Source of the DNA: Paraburkholderia phenazinium
Lineage (GTDB): Bacteria > Pseudomonadota > Gammaproteobacteria > Burkholderiales > Burkholderiaceae
Length of the DNA stretch: 64,000 nt
Assembly (NCBI RefSeq): GCF_900142845.1
Contig: NZ_FSRU01000002.1
Location: forward strand, 868,001 to 932,000
Reading direction: 5' to 3'
The translations under genes and the position numbers were made by a program. The notes under the pieces were generated by a model. The model saw only the letters and a list, made by a program, of their open reading frames with translations, was not told the origin of the DNA and did not search any database. Positions 8,980 to 17,467 of the stretch are shown one piece after another (position 1 is the stretch's first letter; each line of letters starts with the position of its first letter).

Positions 8980-9696
8980 ATGCGAGCGCTTGTGACAGGG
9001 GGCAGCGGCGCGTTGGGTCAAGCCATCAGCGAAGCGTTGGCCAAGGCAGGCCACGAAGTGTGGGTGCATGCCAATCGCGGCCTCGCGCAGGCCGAGGCCA
9101 CGGCACAGCGGATCGTCGCCGCAGGCGGCACCGCGCACGCCATTGCCTTCGACGTGACCGATGCCGAGGCGACCCAGCAGGCGCTGGAAGTGCTGCTGGA
9201 AAGCGCGCCGGTGCAGATCCTCATCAACAACGCAGGGATTCACGACGACGCGCCGATGCCCGGCATGACGCAGCAGCAATGGCGCAGCGTGATCGACGTG
9301 TCGCTGAACGGTTTTTTCAACGTGACGCAGCCGCTTTTGATGCCGATGATCCGTACCCGCTGGGGGCGTATCGTCAACATGGCGTCGGTGGCCGGCGTGA
9401 TGGGCAATCGTGGCCAGGTGAACTACGCCGCGGCGAAGGCCGGTTTGATCGGCGCGACCAAATCGCTCTCGCTTGAACTGGCGTCGCGTGGCATCACCGT
9501 GAATGCGGTGGCGCCCGGCATCATCGACTCGCCGATGGCCGGCGCGGCCTTTCCGCCTGAACGGATCAGGCAACTGGTGCCCGCGCAGCGTGCCGGCCAG
9601 CCGGAAGAGGTGGCGTCGATGGTGGCGTACCTCGTGTCCGACGCCGCTGCCTATGTCACGGGCCAGGTGTTGTCGATCAACGGCGGTCTCGGCTGA
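8980..9696 (+). CDS. 3-oxoacyl-ACP reductase (FabG-like SDR)
   Basis: A 238-aa short-chain dehydrogenase/reductase. It has the nucleotide-binding TGGSGALG at residues 6-13, the NNAG motif, the catalytic Ser in NMASVAGV, and YxxxK in NYAAAKAG. The C-terminal GQVLSINGG is typical of FabG. It reduces beta-ketoacyl-ACP with NAD(P)H in each polyene extension cycle. The ATG at 8980 has GGAG 5 nt upstream. Confidence 0.9.
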   Translation: MRALVTGGSGALGQAISEALAKAGHEVWVHANRGLAQAEATAQRIVAAGGTAHAIAFDVTDAEATQQALEVLLESAPVQILINNAGIHDDAPMPGMTQQQWRSVIDVSLNGFFNVTQPLLMPMIRTRWGRIVNMASVAGVMGNRGQVNYAAAKAGLIGATKSLSLELASRGITVNAVAPGIIDSPMAGAAFPPERIRQLVPAQRAGQPEEVASMVAYLVSDAAAYVTGQVLSINGGLG

Positions 9697-9889
9697 GGCG
9701 AGCGAGGCGAGGCCGGACCAGGCGATGCCAGGCGCAAAGGTCAGGCACAAGTTGTGCGTCTGAGGTGGCGCAGCGAGGGCGCGTGGCTCTTAACTCAGGA
9801 CCGCAGGAAGGCCGGATGGCCGGCCACCGGAATACCGGTCACCGCACCGCATGGCACCGCGGGTAACGTCAGCAATGCAGAGGAAAACG

Positions 9890-11278
9890 ATGGCCGAAGC
9901 AATTCAATCCGACCCACCTGAACGCATTGAACACGCTGACCACACGGACGCCGCGCTCTGGGACGTCGTGGTGATCGGCGGCGGCCCCGCGGGTTCGAGC
10001 GCCGGCACCTTGCTCGCCGATCGCGGCTACCGCGTGCGTCTGCTGGAAAAGGCACGGCATCCGCGCTTTCATATCGGCGAGTCGTTGTTGCCCGCCAATC
10101 TGCGGCTCTTCGACCGCCTCGGCGTGGGCGAGCAGGTGAGGGCGATCGGCATGGTCAAGCTCGGCGCCGAATTCGTTTCGCCGCAGCACGACAACCGGAT
10201 GGAGCGTTTTCTGTTCGCCGAAGCATGGGACAAATCGATGCCCGGCGCCTACCAGGTGCGCCGCTCGGAACTCGATCATCTGCTGCTGCGCAATGCCGCC
10301 GCGCATGGCGTCGAGGTGGTGGAGGGCTGTCACGCGCGCGATGTCGCGTTTCTGCCGGACGACGCCGGCGCGGTGATCCGCGCGCAACACGAAGACGGCC
10401 GCGAGGAGCAGGTGCGGGCGCGCTTCGTGGTGGACGCCTCGGGCCGCGACACGCTGCTCGCGAACCAGTTCAAGAGCAAGCGCCGCAACGACAGGCACAA
10501 CAGCTCCGCGCTGTACGGCCACTTTCGCGGCGCGCAGCGTAACCCCGGCGAGCACGAAGGCAACATCACCGTGTACTGGTTCGAGCACGGCTGGTTCTGG
10601 TTCATTCCGCTCGCCGACGGCACGACCAGCGTCGGCGCCGTGGTGTGGCCGTACTACCTGAAGAGCCGTCCGAAAGGCCGCGCGGTCGAGGACTTCTTTG
10701 CCGACACCATCGCGCTGTGCGTGCCGCTCGCCGAACGCCTGAAGCATGCCGAGCGGGTGCACGACGTGCACGCCACGGGCAACTATTCGTACAGCGGCGA
10801 GCTTACGCACGGACGCAATTTCCTGCTGCTCGGCGACGCCTTCGCATTCATCGATCCGGTGTTCTCATCCGGCGTGATGCTGGCGATGCAAAGCGCCTTC
10901 GCCGGCGCCGAAGCGATCGACGTCTGCCTGCGCGATCCCGCCCGCGCCGACGCGGCGCTCGCGCGCTTCGACAAGCGCCTGCGGCATGGGCCGAAAGCGT
11001 TCTCGTGGTTCATCTACCGCATGACGTCGCCCGCCATGCGCGAGCTCTTCATGGCGCCGCGCAACGTGCTGCGCATGAAAGAGGCGCTGCTGTCTCTGCT
11101 GGCGGGCGACATCTTCGAAGACACGCCAATCTGGCGTTCGCTAGGGCTGTTCAAGGGCGTGTACTACGTGTCGGTGCTGCTCAACGCGCCGCGCACCTGG
11201 CAGGCCTGGCGCGCGCGCCGGCGCAATCTGCGCGAGGCGCCTGGCGAAGCGGCCGAGACGCAGATGGTGTCGCGATGA
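9890..11278 (+). CDS. FAD-dependent oxidoreductase of the flavin-dependent halogenase family
   Basis: A 462-aa flavoprotein. The FAD-binding GGGPAG is at residues 30-35. The halogenase-specific WxWxIP motif appears as WFWFIP at 235-240, and HIGESLLP and LLLGDAFAFIDPVFSSG complete the pattern of PltA-type halogenases acting on carrier-bound aromatic substrates. Xanthomonadins, related aryl polyenes, are brominated, so ring halogenation of the polyene head is plausible; hydroxylation or loss of halogenase activity cannot be excluded. The start is the ATG at 9890, with AGAGGA upstream. The gene ends in an ATGA overlap with the glycosyltransferase. Confidence 0.82.
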   Translation: MAEAIQSDPPERIEHADHTDAALWDVVVIGGGPAGSSAGTLLADRGYRVRLLEKARHPRFHIGESLLPANLRLFDRLGVGEQVRAIGMVKLGAEFVSPQHDNRMERFLFAEAWDKSMPGAYQVRRSELDHLLLRNAAAHGVEVVEGCHARDVAFLPDDAGAVIRAQHEDGREEQVRARFVVDASGRDTLLANQFKSKRRNDRHNSSALYGHFRGAQRNPGEHEGNITVYWFEHGWFWFIPLADGTTSVGAVVWPYYLKSRPKGRAVEDFFADTIALCVPLAERLKHAERVHDVHATGNYSYSGELTHGRNFLLLGDAFAFIDPVFSSGVMLAMQSAFAGAEAIDVCLRDPARADAALARFDKRLRHGPKAFSWFIYRMTSPAMRELFMAPRNVLRMKEALLSLLAGDIFEDTPIWRSLGLFKGVYYVSVLLNAPRTWQAWRARRRNLREAPGEAAETQMVSR

Positions 11279-12135
11279 AAGCCCTGCGCGAACCTCTGCC
11301 GGCCACCGGCGAACCCGTTAAGACTTCTATGCAATTTGCTGTTCCCATGCGTACAACCCGCCCATCGTCGACTCATCTGGTTCTGATCCCGAGCTATAAC
11401 CCCGGTGAAAAAGTCTATGACACCGTGCGTAGCGCGCGTGAGCACTGGAGCCCCGTCTGGGTGATCGTCGACGGCAGCACGGATGGCAGTACTGAGCGTC
11501 TGCTCGCCATGGCCGAGCAGGATGCCGGCTTGCACGTGATCGTGCTGCCGCACAACCAGGGCAAGGGCGCGGCCGTGCTGACCGGTCTGGAGGAAGCGGC
11601 GCGGCGCGGTTTCACGCATGTCCTGACGATGGATTCCGACGGCCAGCATCCGGCCAATCTGATCGCGCGTTTCATGGCCGCTTCGCAAGCCCAGCCCGAT
11701 GCGATGGTGCTGGGCCTGCCGAAGTTCGACTCGAAGGCGCCGAAAGCGCGCGTCTATGGGCGGCGCCTGTCCAACGTCTGCGCCAACCTCGAAACCTTGT
11801 GGTCGGGCATCGGCGATTCGCTGTACGGGTTTCGCGTGTACCCGGTCGTGCCCTTGCGCGACGTGATGAGCCGTCACGTCTGGATGCGACGCTTCGATTT
11901 CGATCCGGAAGCCGCCGTGCGCCTGTGCTGGGAAGGCGTGCGACCTATCCAGATCGAAGCCCCGGTGCGCTATTTCCGCGCCGACGAGGGCGGCGTGTCG
12001 CATTTCAACTATCTGCGCGACAACCTGCTGTTGTCGTGGATGCATTTGCGGCTTTTCTTCGGCTTCCTGCTGCGCTTGCCGGTGCTGATCCCGCAGCGCC
12101 TCGGGCAACGCCCCATCCCTCCCGTATCGGGTTAA
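11275..12135 (+). CDS. Family 2 glycosyltransferase of the pigment cluster
   Basis: A 286-aa GT-A fold protein. IPSYNPGE opens the nucleotide-sugar site, VDGSTDGST follows, and MDSDGQHP carries the metal-binding DxD. The last 30 residues are hydrophobic (LRLFFGFLLRLPVLIP), suggesting contact with the membrane. It probably adds a sugar or related group to the polyene lipid carrier at the cytoplasmic face. The start overlaps the halogenase stop by ATGA; later in-frame ATGs exist and the first 25 residues look non-conserved. It is the last gene of the rightward operon. Confidence 0.85.
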   Translation: MKALREPLPATGEPVKTSMQFAVPMRTTRPSSTHLVLIPSYNPGEKVYDTVRSAREHWSPVWVIVDGSTDGSTERLLAMAEQDAGLHVIVLPHNQGKGAAVLTGLEEAARRGFTHVLTMDSDGQHPANLIARFMAASQAQPDAMVLGLPKFDSKAPKARVYGRRLSNVCANLETLWSGIGDSLYGFRVYPVVPLRDVMSRHVWMRRFDFDPEAAVRLCWEGVRPIQIEAPVRYFRADEGGVSHFNYLRDNLLLSWMHLRLFFGFLLRLPVLIPQRLGQRPIPPVSG

Positions 12136-12148
12136 ACCCTGGGTCATC

Positions 12149-12177
12149 TTCCGTCGGACGAACGGCTCTGGTATAAA
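12149..12177 (+). promoter_or_regulatory. Candidate rbs operon promoter
   Basis: TATAAA at 12172-12177 is a good -10 box; 17 bp upstream TTCCGT (12149-12154) is a weak -35. The predicted start of transcription falls just before the operator-like repeat at 12189. Only the -10 is persuasive. Confidence 0.4.
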
Positions 12178-12188
12178 TCCGCTCCAAA

Positions 12189-12205
12189 GCTGATTACGTT
12201 TTAGC
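12189..12205. promoter_or_regulatory. Candidate Cra/FruR-like operator of the rbs operon
   Basis: GCTGATTACGTTTTAGC is an imperfect inverted repeat whose outer half-sites resemble the GCTGAA...TTCAGC sites of Cra/FruR-type LacI regulators. It lies directly downstream of the candidate -10 box, a classic repressor position. A Cra-like regulator is encoded at the end of the same cluster (17468). The link is inferred. Confidence 0.4.
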
Positions 12206-12261
12206 ACGGCAAAAATTGACCCCTGCGTTCCGGCGCGGGTTGAGATGTCCGAAGGAGCGGT

Positions 12262-13152
12262 ATGGCACGCGTGGTCGTAGTAGGCAGCATCAATATGGAC
12301 ATGGTGGTGGCGACCGAGGTGTTTCCGCGGCTCGGGGAAACGCTGTTCGGCCAGCGCTTCGCCACCTATCCCGGTGGCAAGGGTGCCAACCAGGCGGTGG
12401 CCGCGGCGCGTCTCGGCGCCGAGGTCACGATGATCGGCTGTGTCGGCGCGGATGCGTTCGGCGATCTGATGAAGGCGACGCTCGAGCGCGAAGGCATCGA
12501 CACGCGCTGGGTCTCCACCGGCCGCGAAGCCACCGGCATGGCTGCGATCACGCTGTGCGGCGGCGACAACGCCATTCTCGTCGTGCCGGGCGCCAACCAC
12601 GAACTCTCGCCGGCCGATCTCGACCGCGCTCACGAAGCGTTTGCCGGGGCCGACGTCGTACTCGCGCAACTGGAAGTGCCGCTCGCCACGGTCCTGCATG
12701 CCGCGCAACTCGCGCACCGTCTCGGCAAGCCGTTCTTTCTCAATCCGGCGCCCGCCGTCGCCTTGCCCGCCGAACTGGTTGCGCTGACAACCTTGCTGAC
12801 GCCCAACGAGCACGAACTGGCGACCGCCTTGCAAACCGCCGGTACCGACTGGGCCGAGGTGCTCAAGCGCATGCCGGGCCGCATTGCGATGACGCATGGC
12901 GAGGACGGCGCCTACACCACGCGTGCGGACGGCGAACTGCTGCACCAGGCCGGCTTCAGCGTGACCGCTGTGGATACCACCGGCGCGGGCGATACCTTCA
13001 ACGGCGCGCTCGCCGCGTTCTGGCATCTCGGTGCGGACGAAGCCATGCGCCGCGCCAATGCAGCGGGCGCCTTGTCGGTGACCCGTGCGGGAGCGCAGGG
13101 CGGCATGCCCACGCTCGCCGAACTCGAACAGTTTCTGAAGGCTCAAGCATGA
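12262..13152 (+). CDS. rbsK: Ribokinase
   Basis: A 296-aa PfkB-family sugar kinase that phosphorylates ribose to ribose 5-phosphate with ATP. The N-terminal signature GSINMD and YPGGKGANQAVAAARLG bind substrate; the C-terminal DTTGAGDTFNGAL contains the catalytic Asp and anion hole. Length is normal. AAGGAG lies about 7 nt upstream. It is first in an rbsK-D-A-C-B order, unlike the E. coli rbsDACBK order, and overlaps rbsD by ATGA. Confidence 0.95.
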   Translation: MARVVVVGSINMDMVVATEVFPRLGETLFGQRFATYPGGKGANQAVAAARLGAEVTMIGCVGADAFGDLMKATLEREGIDTRWVSTGREATGMAAITLCGGDNAILVVPGANHELSPADLDRAHEAFAGADVVLAQLEVPLATVLHAAQLAHRLGKPFFLNPAPAVALPAELVALTTLLTPNEHELATALQTAGTDWAEVLKRMPGRIAMTHGEDGAYTTRADGELLHQAGFSVTAVDTTGAGDTFNGALAAFWHLGADEAMRRANAAGALSVTRAGAQGGMPTLAELEQFLKAQA

Positions 13153-13547
13153 AAAGACTCGGACACCTGAATCGCGACATCGCACGCGTGCTGGCCGGCA
13201 TGGGCCATACCGACAGCGTCGTGATCGCCGACTGCGGCCTGCCGATTCCCGACGGCGTCGAATGCATCGACGTCTCGCTGACGCTCGGCGTGCCCGGCTT
13301 CTTCGACGTGCTGGACAGCGTGCTGGCCGACTTCAAGGTGGAGCGTGCCGTGTTCGCGAGCGAGAGCCTCACGCACAACGCCGCGGTGGTCGCACGCATG
13401 GCGCAACTGCGCGACGCCCAGGTTGCCGTCGACGAGGTGCCGCACGAGACCTTCAAACGCCTCTGCCAGCAGGCCAAAGCGGTGATCCGCACGGGCGAGT
13501 GCAGTCCGTACGCGAACGTGATCCTGCATTCGGGCGTGATATTTTGA
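13149..13547 (+). CDS. rbsD: D-ribose pyranase
   Basis: A 132-aa RbsD/FucU-family protein. It interconverts the beta-pyranose and furanose forms of ribose so that ribokinase receives its substrate. Diagnostic stretches are the GHTDSVVIADCGLPIP near residue 19 and the terminal AVIRTGECSPYANVIL, both typical of RbsD rather than FucU. The start overlaps the rbsK stop. Confidence 0.94.
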   Translation: MKRLGHLNRDIARVLAGMGHTDSVVIADCGLPIPDGVECIDVSLTLGVPGFFDVLDSVLADFKVERAVFASESLTHNAAVVARMAQLRDAQVAVDEVPHETFKRLCQQAKAVIRTGECSPYANVILHSGVIF

Positions 13548-13579
13548 GCGCCCCGGCGTTTTCTTGAGAGAGGCGTGTC

Positions 13580-15091
13580 ATGCAAGTGACCATGCGGGGC
13601 ATCGGCAAGGCGTTCGGGCCGGTGCGCGTGCTCGACGGTGTCGAATTCAATCTCGGCGCCGGTGAAATTCACGCGCTGATGGGCGAGAACGGCGCGGGCA
13701 AGTCGACGCTCATGAAGATTCTGAGCGGCGTCTACCAGGCCGATGCGGGCGAGATCCTGATCGACGGCAAGCCCACGCCGATCCGCAACACCGTTGAAGC
13801 CGAGCGCGCCGGCATCGCCATCATCCACCAGGAATTGAACCTGATTCCGCAGTTGTCGGTGATGGAGAACCTGTTTCTCGGCCGCGAGCCGAGCCGCTTT
13901 GGCGTGGTGGATTCCGCGGCCATGCGCAAGCAGGCGCGCAAGTGGCTCGACATGGTGGGCGCCGAGCGCATCGATCCGCAAGCCGAAGCCGGACACCTCT
14001 CGATCGGCCAGCAGCAACTGGTAGAAATCGCCAAGGCGCTCTCGCTCGATGCGCGCGTGCTCGTAATGGACGAGCCGACCGCGGCCCTCACGCATCGCGA
14101 GATCGAGACGCTGTTCGAGATCATGCTCGCGCTGAAGGCGCGCGGCGTCGCGCTGGTGTACGTCTCGCACCGCATGGAAGAAATCTTCCGCATCTGCGAC
14201 AAGGTCAGCGTGTTGCGCGACGGCCAGTTCGTCGGCGAACGCGCGGTGCAGGACACCAGTTTCGACGAAGTGGTGCGCCTGATGGTGGGCCGCGAGCTGG
14301 GCGATCGCTTTCCGAAGCGGGCCCAGACGCCGGGCGAAGTGCGCTTCAAGGTAGCGGGCCTCGCCGACGACGGCAACATCTCCGGCATTTCATTCGACGT
14401 GCGCGCCGGCGAAGTGCTGGGCGTGGCCGGCCTGATGGGCGCCGGCCGCAGCGAGATTCTGCGCACGCTGTTCGGCCTTAACCGCAAGACGGCGGGGACC
14501 GTGACGCTCGATGGCCGCACGCTCGAGGTGCGCGACGCGTCGGGCGCGATCGACGCCGGCATCGGCTTTGTCACCGAAGACCGCAAAAGCCAGGGCCTCG
14601 TGCTCGGCATGTCGGTGCGCGAAAACGCGACCCTGGTCCATCTGGACCGCTACGCCCGCTTCGGCGTGGTGAACGACGGCGCCGAACGCGCGGCCGTCGC
14701 CGATCTTATCAAGCAGCTACGCATTCGCACCCGTGATGCGGAGCTGGACGTCAAGTCGCTCTCCGGCGGCAATCAGCAGAAGGTCGTATTCGCCAAGTGG
14801 CTCGTCGAGCCGCCCAAGGTGCTGCTGCTCGACGAACCGACGCGTGGCGTGGATGTGGGCGGCAAGGCCGAGATCTACACCATCATCAACCAGCTCGCGT
14901 CGCAGGGCGTGGCGATCGTGATGGTGTCGTCGGAATTGCCGGAAGTGCTGGCCATGAGCGATCGCATTCTGGTGATGCACCAGGGCAGGCAGAACGGCAT
15001 TTTCGAGGCGGCCGGCGCGACCCAGGAGCTGATCATGACGGCCGCCACCGGCGGCCATGCGGCGACGGTGGCGACTTCCGCAGCGGCCTGA
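13580..15091 (+). CDS. rbsA: Ribose ABC transporter, ATP-binding protein
   Basis: A 503-aa protein with two ABC domains, as usual for carbohydrate uptake type 2 (CUT2) transporters. The first domain has Walker A GENGAGKS near residues 35-42, signature LSIGQQQ and Walker B VLVMDEPTAAL. The second has the degenerate GLMGAGRS loop normal for this family, then LSGGNQQK and LLLDEPTRG. It powers ribose import through RbsC. GAGAGAGGCGTGTC precedes the ATG. Confidence 0.94.
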   Translation: MQVTMRGIGKAFGPVRVLDGVEFNLGAGEIHALMGENGAGKSTLMKILSGVYQADAGEILIDGKPTPIRNTVEAERAGIAIIHQELNLIPQLSVMENLFLGREPSRFGVVDSAAMRKQARKWLDMVGAERIDPQAEAGHLSIGQQQLVEIAKALSLDARVLVMDEPTAALTHREIETLFEIMLALKARGVALVYVSHRMEEIFRICDKVSVLRDGQFVGERAVQDTSFDEVVRLMVGRELGDRFPKRAQTPGEVRFKVAGLADDGNISGISFDVRAGEVLGVAGLMGAGRSEILRTLFGLNRKTAGTVTLDGRTLEVRDASGAIDAGIGFVTEDRKSQGLVLGMSVRENATLVHLDRYARFGVVNDGAERAAVADLIKQLRIRTRDAELDVKSLSGGNQQKVVFAKWLVEPPKVLLLDEPTRGVDVGGKAEIYTIINQLASQGVAIVMVSSELPEVLAMSDRILVMHQGRQNGIFEAAGATQELIMTAATGGHAATVATSAAA

Positions 15092-15218
15092 AAGCGCACC
15101 GAGCCAATCATTGAACGAGACACCCTGAACGGCACGGCGGCAACGCCCCTGTTCAACGTTTGACGGCGACCCAAAGCGCCGACATCCAGATCCGAGCGAG
15201 AAACGAGCGAGACACGAC

Positions 15219-16172
15219 ATGTCGCAATTGACCATGACACCCAGTACCAAGGCCACGCTGCAAAAGCTCGGGCCGTTCATCGCGCTGCTGATCATCGCGG
15301 TGGGGCTTTCCATCGTCAGCCCCAACTTCCTGACGCTCGACAACCTGCTCAATGTGATGCGCCAGGCGTCGATCAACGCGTTGATCGCATTCGGCATGAC
15401 GCTCGTGATCCTGCTGGGCGGCATCGACCTCTCGGCGGGCTCGGTGCTGGCGCTGTCGTCCGTGATCATTGCGAGCCTCATGCAAAGCGGCGTGCCGGCC
15501 GTGCTGGCGACGCTCGCCGGCATCGCGGCCGGCGGCGTGATGGGGCTCTTCAACGGCCTCGTCATCAGCAAGGGCAAGGTGGCGCCGTTCATCGCCACGC
15601 TCGGTTCGATGACCGTGCTGCGCGGCCTCGCGCTGGTGGTCTCCAACGGCAGCCCGATCAGCAGCTTCAACAGCGATTTCTTTTCGCTGCTGGGCGGCGG
15701 CTATGTGGCGCGGCTGGTGCCGATCCCGGTCGTGCTGATGCTGATCATGTTCGCGGTCTTCTGGTTCGTGCTGAAGAAGTCGGTGTTCGGGCGCCACGTC
15801 TACGCGACGGGCGGCAACGCCGAATCGGCGAAGCTCTCGGGCGTGAAGGTCGATCGCATCCAGTTATGGGTGTACACCATTTCCGGCGTGATGGCGGCGC
15901 TTGCCGGCGTCGTGCTGACCTCGCGCCTGAACTCCGCGCAACCGACCGCGGGCACCGGCTACGAGCTCGACGCTATTGCCGCCGTGGTGCTCGGCGGCAC
16001 CAGCCTGACCGGCGGGCGCGGCTGGATTTTCGGCACGCTGGTGGGCGCCTTGCTGATCGGCGTGCTGAACAACGGCCTGAATCTCATGGATGTCTCGTCG
16101 TTCTACCAGCAGGTCATCAAGGGCGGGGTGATCCTGCTGGCCGTGCTGATCGACCGGGGCAACAAGAAGTAG
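15219..16172 (+). CDS. rbsC: Ribose ABC transporter, permease
   Basis: A 317-aa inner-membrane permease of the CUT2 type with about ten helices. TLVILLGGIDLSAGS and the loop GGNAESAKLSGV with YTISGVMAALAG are strongly conserved RbsC landmarks. It forms the membrane channel with RbsA and receives ribose from RbsB. The 127-bp gap after rbsA contains no gene. Confidence 0.94.
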   Translation: MSQLTMTPSTKATLQKLGPFIALLIIAVGLSIVSPNFLTLDNLLNVMRQASINALIAFGMTLVILLGGIDLSAGSVLALSSVIIASLMQSGVPAVLATLAGIAAGGVMGLFNGLVISKGKVAPFIATLGSMTVLRGLALVVSNGSPISSFNSDFFSLLGGGYVARLVPIPVVLMLIMFAVFWFVLKKSVFGRHVYATGGNAESAKLSGVKVDRIQLWVYTISGVMAALAGVVLTSRLNSAQPTAGTGYELDAIAAVVLGGTSLTGGRGWIFGTLVGALLIGVLNNGLNLMDVSSFYQQVIKGGVILLAVLIDRGNKK

Positions 16173-16235
16173 GGCGCCTCTGTGCCGCGCTCGTCTGTAT
16201 GAGCGCGGCCGCAAGCCGATTTTTCTAAAGCAGTA

Positions 16236-16249
16236 GCGGCGCAAGCCGC
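16236..16249 (+). other. Small hairpin between rbsC and rbsB
   Basis: GCGGC-GCAA-GCCGC forms a five-pair stem with a GNRA-type tetraloop, about 58 bp before rbsB. A second weak stem followed by ATTTTTCT lies at about 16206-16226. Together they could attenuate or stabilise the mRNA so that the abundant binding protein is expressed differently from the membrane parts. This is an inference from structure only. Confidence 0.3.
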
Positions 16250-16306
16250 GTAGTACCACTAAACGATCCACGTCACACTCTACTCAAAGGACTCAGGAGG
16301 ACGACA

Positions 16307-17251
16307 ATGAAGAAAATCATCTCCCCGCTGTTCGCAGCATTGCTCTTGGTCGGCATCGCCGCCTGTTCGAAACAGGGCCCGGACAGCACCACGGCTGCGG
16401 GCGCGAGCGACGCCTCCGCGCCGGCCGCGGGCGGCGCCGTGACGATCGGCCTGTCGATCTCGACGCTCAACAACCCGTTCTTCGTCTCGCTGCGCAAGGG
16501 CGCCGAAGACGAAGCGAAGAAGGACGGCGTGACGCTGATCACCGTGGATGCGCAGAACGACCCGGCCAGGCAGCAGGCGAGCGTCGAAGATCTGATCCAG
16601 AAGAAGGTCAGCGTGATCCTGATCAACCCGACCGATTCGTCGGCCGTCGCCAACGTCGTAAAGGAAGCAACGGACAAGGGCATCAAGGTGATCTCGCTCG
16701 ACCGCAGCGTGAACGGCGCCGAAGTCAGCTCGCACATTGCCTCCGACAACAAGGCCGGCGGCAAGATGGCGGCGGACTTCCTCGTCGACAAGCTGGGCGG
16801 CAAGGGCAACGTGGTCGAACTGCAGGGCATTCCGGGTTCGTCCGCCGCCAACGAGCGCGGCGCCGGCTTCGATACGGAAGTGGACGCGAAGGGCGGCGTG
16901 AAGATCGTCACCAGGCAGCCGGCTGACTTCGATCGCGCCAAGGGCTTGTCGGTGATGGAAAACATCATCCAGAGCAACAAGGACATTCAGGGCGTGTTCG
17001 CGCAGAACGACGAGATGGCGCTCGGCGCGGTCAAGGCGCTGCAGGCCGCCGGTCTGAAGAACGTGGCGGTGGTGGGCTTCGACGCCACCGACGACGCCAT
17101 CGCCGCCGTCAAGGCCGGCACGATGGCCGCCACCGTGCAACAGCAGCCGGAACTGATCGGCCAGTACGGCGTGCAGACCGCGAAGAAGCTGGTGGACGGC
17201 CAGGCCGTGGACAAGTTCATCCCGGTTCCGCTGAATCTGTACAAACAGTAA
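16307..17251 (+). CDS. rbsB: Ribose ABC transporter, substrate-binding protein (predicted lipoprotein)
   Basis: A 314-aa periplasmic-binding-protein-like 1 (type B) sugar-binding protein. The mature part starts at VTIGLSISTLNNPFFVSLRKGAE, and later motifs (AQNDEMALGAVKAL, VVGFDATDDAI) are typical of RbsB. The signal peptide ends in GIAAC near residue 20, a lipobox, so the protein is probably lipid-anchored rather than freely soluble. It delivers ribose to RbsC/RbsA. AGGAGG lies upstream of the ATG. Confidence 0.93.
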   Translation: MKKIISPLFAALLLVGIAACSKQGPDSTTAAGASDASAPAAGGAVTIGLSISTLNNPFFVSLRKGAEDEAKKDGVTLITVDAQNDPARQQASVEDLIQKKVSVILINPTDSSAVANVVKEATDKGIKVISLDRSVNGAEVSSHIASDNKAGGKMAADFLVDKLGGKGNVVELQGIPGSSAANERGAGFDTEVDAKGGVKIVTRQPADFDRAKGLSVMENIIQSNKDIQGVFAQNDEMALGAVKALQAAGLKNVAVVGFDATDDAIAAVKAGTMAATVQQQPELIGQYGVQTAKKLVDGQAVDKFIPVPLNLYKQ

Positions 17252-17467
17252 GCCGGTTTCCAGCCGCGCGTCCCCGTAGTACCATCTGGCACTGATATCA
17301 ACGTCGATGCAGTGCTCGCCGCCGCCCGGTAACCACCGGCGTGGCGGCGTTCCCCCCACTACCTGTCTGGCGCAATGACGCGTCGGCCTTGGGCCATCGT
17401 GCCGCTGCAGGCGCTGCCAGGGCTTCGTGATCGAGGGCGTCAACCCACCTGCCGCGAGGAAGTCCGC

